A stretch of 5,537 nt of DNA from Cellulomonadaceae bacterium. GTDB taxonomy: Bacteria > Actinomycetota > Actinomycetes > Actinomycetales > Cellulomonadaceae. Positions 2,693-5,537 of this stretch are shown here, piece after piece. Within the stretch, counting starts at the first letter, position 1, and the number at the start of each line of letters is the position of its first letter. Below the pieces are notes generated by a model that searched no databases, had not been told where the DNA came from, and worked only from the letters and a program-made list of their open reading frames with translations. A program made the translations under genes and the position numbers. The DNA lies in the NCBI GenBank assembly GCA_031283115.1, contig JAITCK010000076.1:1-5537 (forward strand), written 5' to 3'.

Positions 2693-5537
2693 ATGTCTCG
2701 TCATACGCATGTTTCTGCTCTCACCGCACGGGTGCGCCGTTCTTCGCGCCTGACCCGCCGCACAGCCCAGGTGCTGGTTCCCACCCTCGCCCTCATGGCA
2801 GGATCCGTCGCTACCGCCGCCAGCGCAACAGCGGCCATCGACAAGAACGCGGACTACACCGCAGCCTGGACTGCCTGGGAAACCTCACTGGAAGAGGCCT
2901 ACCTCACCGCGCAGTCCGACTGGGCAGCAGGCCGTGCCACCGCAGCCGCAGCCGCCTACGAGGCCTGGCAGCAATCCAAGCGGGAAGCCGTCTACGCCGA
3001 CGCCCTGGCCGCCTGGCAAACCAAGGCTGACGCAGAACGCGCCGCCCTGGTAGCCAAGTGGGACAGCGACGCCGCCACCGAACGTGCCGCCGCCCAGACC
3101 CGCTGGGAAGTAGACAATGCAGCCGCCAAAACTGACGCCCTGGCCGCGTGGGACAGCGACGTTGCCGCCGCCAAGGAAGCCGCCGAAGCCAGGTGGGCAA
3201 CAGACAGTGCCGCCGCTAAGGATGCCGCCTTGGCCGCATGGGCAGCAGACGTTGCCGCCAAGAAGCAGGACGTCATCGACGAATGGGGCACCGACAGTGC
3301 CGAAGCCATGGCCGCCCTAGACCAGTGGGAAAAGGACGCCGAAGCATCCAAGGCCGCCACCATCGCCAAGTGGGAATCTGACAGCGCCGCAGCCAAAGAT
3401 GCCGCCCTGGCCGCATGGAAAGCAGACGCCGACGCCCGCAAAGCCGCCATCTTTACCGACTTCGACAAGAGCGAAGCCGCCTACCTAGACTCCTGGGCAA
3501 AAGAGTTTGACGCCAAGAAGGACGCGGCCCTCGCCGCGTGGGATGTCGCCAACGGCCACCTATTGACCGATGCCCTCGACGTATGGCACGCGGAAGCCAT
3601 CGCCATCGTCGGCACCGCCCCCGGACAGTGGGACACCGCAGCACAGGCCAAACTGGCCGACTGGGAAACCGGTGAAGACTCCACCCTGGCTGCACAGTTT
3701 GCCGCCTGGAAGGCCGCTCAAACGGCCCCCTGGGAAGCCGCCTTCGAAACCTGGCAAACCGCCCAAAAGGCAGCAGAAAAGACTATCAGCGACTGGACTG
3801 CCAACAAGTGGCTGGTCGGCGTTGCTGACAGCCCCAACTCTGACGGCTCCACCACCTGGACTGCCGCCTTCAAGGAATACCTGGTCGAGGCAAGTGGCGT
3901 CAAAACGTCCATCGTCTTCCCCAACGACTCCACCTCCCACGCCGGGCAAACCTACACGGCAAACGGGAAAACCTGGACACTCGAGTTGGCCGAACTTGGA
4001 AAGAGCTACCTCAACAACCGCGTTGACAGTTACAACAACGGAACCTGCCGCCTGACCTCAAATTCCTGCACACAAGGCGCCCTGTCCAACATGTCCATCA
4101 GTTCGTGGATTCCTAGCCAGTACGCCTTCGCTACCTTCAATGGTGAAACGCAAAACGCCTCACAGAGCATTTCAGGCAGAGGAAAAGCCTGGTGGCCCAC
4201 AGTAGGTTCCGTTGTCACGCTTCGCATGGACGGCAAAACCTACGACAGCAGCATCACCGCCAAGTGGCTCTACATCGACATCAAGTGTGTCGACTACTGC
4301 GGAACGGACAACCCGCTGCTCAACTGGCAGAAGTACACCATCCAGAACGACCCGCCAGCCCACTGGGCCTACCGGACCTGGACTGAATCTGTTGACATTG
4401 CCCCCTTCACCGCGCCTCGCCCAGTCTTCACCTTCCAGCCGAAGCCCTTCGAGTTCGCGCCTACTGCACCGGTGACTCCTGGCGACTTTGCCTTCACGGC
4501 ACCCGAGGTCTCCATTGTTCCTCCGGCACCCACGTTCGACATGGTTCCCACAGTGACCATCGAATCGCCAGAACTGGCCCTTGAAGTGTTCAGCCACGGC
4601 GAAGCGTTGACCATTGCTAAGACGGCAGACGCCACCTTTGACCGGACCCTGGCCTGGGACATTGAGAAGCAGATCTTTGACCCCACCGCTAACGAAGGTG
4701 AAGGCGGTTGGGTAGATTCGGCCACCAAGAAGGCTGACGACGAGACTGGCACGGCCAGCTTCGACTACCGCGTCATCGTCACCCCGCAGCCTCTGAGCGA
4801 ATCCGACTACGCCATCAACGGTTCCATCACCGTATCCAACCCCAACCCCTGGGCCGTTGACGCCACCGTCACCGAAAACCCGGATCTTGGTGAAGACGTC
4901 CTCTGCGGTTTCGCTACTGAATCTGAAGAAGGCTTCGGAATCTCGACAGTCATCGACGTCACCGTTCCGGCACAGTCCTCTGTCGAACTCGACTACACCT
5001 GCACCATCGACTCCGAGACTGGCACGGTTCCCCAGGGCACCAACGTCGCCACCGTCAGTTGGGATCCCGAGTCCACGTTGACTGAGGTTGGCTCGGCATC
5101 GGCAACCGCAGACATCGCATGGGTTGGCCCCGAAACCGACACCCTTGCCAACTACGTCGTCACCATCCGCGACGACTTCGCTGGCCAGGAAACCCCGGAC
5201 ATGTGGCTGGCTGAAGGCGCCGAAGGCGACAACACCTGCACCTGGAACTGGAACGTTGAAACCGGATACGTGCCCTGCGTGTTCGAGTACACCCTCGTTC
5301 TCGACGGCCCCGGCCTGGGCGACAGCAGCGGCGAGCCTGGCGGCGACAACATGTTCCTGCCCGGTTTCGGTCCCGAAACTGTCACCTACCTCAACACCGC
5401 CTGGATTCAGGAAACAGAACAGTCTGACACCGCTGAAGCCATCATCTACACGGAGGAGACTCCTGGTGAGCAGCAGCGCATTGACGAAGAGGAAGAAATC
5501 ATCGTCAAGGAAACCATCATCGTCAACAACACGATTC
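2693..5537 (+). CDS. Giant secreted surface protein with Trp-repeat stalk and beta-sandwich domains (partial, runs off right edge)
   Basis: The frame is open for 948 codons without a stop, so this is the N-terminal part only; exact function is unknown, but a cell-wall or adhesin role is likely. Residues 1-47 form a signal peptide: basic N-region with RR pairs, hydrophobic VLVPTLALMAGSVATAA (27-43), cleavage probably after ATA (45-47). Residues 48-373 are an Ala-rich helical stalk with 24 Trp, mostly 15 residues apart. Residues about 374-570 form a Trp/Tyr-rich globular part with Cys pairs 452/459 and 532/536. A Pro/Phe linker follows (571-626). Residues about 637-811 contain AKT.....TLAWDIEK, SDYAINGSITVSNPNPW (704-720) and GTNVATVSWD (782-791), a pattern I recall from actinobacterial surface proteins, with Cys738 and Cys770. 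A second such unit begins near 816 (NYVVTIRDDF, TYLNTAWI, Cys849/862). Codons are strongly C-ending (GCC, ACC, GAC), unlike the 1406-2338 gene, suggesting high expression. A C-terminal sortase signal would lie outside the window. Confidence 0.93.
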   Translation, partial: MSRHTHVSALTARVRRSSRLTRRTAQVLVPTLALMAGSVATAASATAAIDKNADYTAAWTAWETSLEEAYLTAQSDWAAGRATAAAAAYEAWQQSKREAVYADALAAWQTKADAERAALVAKWDSDAATERAAAQTRWEVDNAAAKTDALAAWDSDVAAAKEAAEARWATDSAAAKDAALAAWAADVAAKKQDVIDEWGTDSAEAMAALDQWEKDAEASKAATIAKWESDSAAAKDAALAAWKADADARKAAIFTDFDKSEAAYLDSWAKEFDAKKDAALAAWDVANGHLLTDALDVWHAEAIAIVGTAPGQWDTAAQAKLADWETGEDSTLAAQFAAWKAAQTAPWEAAFETWQTAQKAAEKTISDWTANKWLVGVADSPNSDGSTTWTAAFKEYLVEASGVKTSIVFPNDSTSHAGQTYTANGKTWTLELAELGKSYLNNRVDSYNNGTCRLTSNSCTQGALSNMSISSWIPSQYAFATFNGETQNASQSISGRGKAWWPTVGSVVTLRMDGKTYDSSITAKWLYIDIKCVDYCGTDNPLLNWQKYTIQNDPPAHWAYRTWTESVDIAPFTAPRPVFTFQPKPFEFAPTAPVTPGDFAFTAPEVSIVPPAPTFDMVPTVTIESPELALEVFSHGEALTIAKTADATFDRTLAWDIEKQIFDPTANEGEGGWVDSATKKADDETGTASFDYRVIVTPQPLSESDYAINGSITVSNPNPWAVDATVTENPDLGEDVLCGFATESEEGFGISTVIDVTVPAQSSVELDYTCTIDSETGTVPQGTNVATVSWDPESTLTEVGSASATADIAWVGPETDTLANYVVTIRDDFAGQETPDMWLAEGAEGDNTCTWNWNVETGYVPCVFEYTLVLDGPGLGDSSGEPGGDNMFLPGFGPETVTYLNTAWIQETEQSDTAEAIIYTEETPGEQQRIDEEEEIIVKETIIVNNTI
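2876..3811 (+). repeat. Tandem 15-residue (45-base) Trp repeats encoding a helical stalk
   Basis: Trp occurs at residues 62, 77, 92, 108, 123, 138, 153, 168, 183, 198, 212, 227, 242, then Phe257, then Trp 268, 283, 298, 313, 324, 339, 354, 368. Steps are 15 with occasional 11, 14 or 16. In the cleanest block (residues 108-257) the unit reads roughly WxxDxAAxKxAALAA: Asp at +3 in most units, Lys or Arg at +8 in nearly all, Leu or Ile at +12 in many. Fifteen residues over four helical turns (3.75 per turn), with 11-residue steps mixed in, is the established periodicity of right-handed coiled coils. No Gly and almost no Pro interrupts residues 81-198. At DNA level the units have diverged, so it is a protein repeat rather than a fresh tandem array. 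Confidence 0.85.

Noticed and set aside
2750..2775. Twin-arginine (Tat) export motif at residues 21-26
   Set aside because: TRRTAQ has the RR pair but lacks the usual hydrophobic residue two positions later, and no cofactor-binding domain follows; general Sec export is more likely.
2992..3468. 158-codon minus-strand frame rich in Ala, Ser and Leu
   Set aside because: It is the antisense reading of the GC-rich 45-base Trp repeats; its pseudo-periodicity simply mirrors the real repeats on the plus strand.
2876..3811. CRISPR array or recent DNA tandem repeat
   Set aside because: The 45-base period reflects codons; units differ at many silent sites, there are no identical repeats separated by unique spacers, and the reading frame is continuous.
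3570..4055. 161-codon plus-strand frame rich in Pro and Lys
   Set aside because: It lies out of frame inside the long surface-protein gene, whose own frame has a signal peptide, Trp repeats and clear domains; Pro/Ser/Thr/Lys richness is typical of a shifted GC-rich frame.
5357..5371. LPGFG (residues 889-893) as a sortase-like signal
   Set aside because: It does not fit LPxTG, is not followed by a hydrophobic segment and basic tail, and the protein continues past it.

Overview
The window is high-GC DNA (judged by eye, not computed) with the codon habits, gene types and short spacers of an actinobacterium. The thyA-folA pair, the conserved actinobacterial-type membrane protein and the large secreted Ala/Thr-rich wall-type protein fit a Gram-positive actinobacterium, possibly an Actinomycetales or Propionibacteriales commensal. 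The species cannot be named from this sequence.

Layout. On the minus strand, thyA (thymidylate synthase, 1372 to 563) runs into folA (dihydrofolate reductase, 566 to 30) with a 4-base ATGA overlap. ThyA turns 5,10-methylenetetrahydrofolate into dihydrofolate while making dTMP, and FolA reduces that dihydrofolate back to tetrahydrofolate, so the two form a closed metabolic couple. Bases 1-29 beyond folA hold nothing identifiable. A 33-base divergent gap (1373-1405) separates thyA from a plus-strand gene (1406-2338) for a 310-residue membrane-associated protein that resembles the EcsC-like family of actinobacterial hypotheticals. It ends at a candidate intrinsic terminator (2385-2412).

Bases 2339-2692 form a 354-base, locally AT-richer, non-coding region crowded with symmetry: a CRP/GlxR-like site, an 11-bp inverted repeat built on TGTGA/TCACA half-sites, GTTTCGA-type palindromes, a promoter-like segment, two adjacent leader hairpins, and a run of ten G just before the ribosome binding site of the next gene.

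From 2693 to the right edge, one uninterrupted plus-strand reading frame (948 codons, no stop reached) encodes the N-terminal part of a very large secreted protein. It has a signal peptide, a long Ala-rich helical stalk with Trp at a strikingly regular 15-residue spacing, a Cys/Trp-rich globular segment, a Pro/Phe linker, and beta-sandwich domains of the kind found in actinobacterial surface adhesins. Because it runs off the edge it is easily missed by tools that require a stop codon. It is the most unusual object in the window, together with its elaborate control region and possibly phase-variable G tract. Nothing here indicates a mobile element, CRISPR array, tRNA or rRNA.
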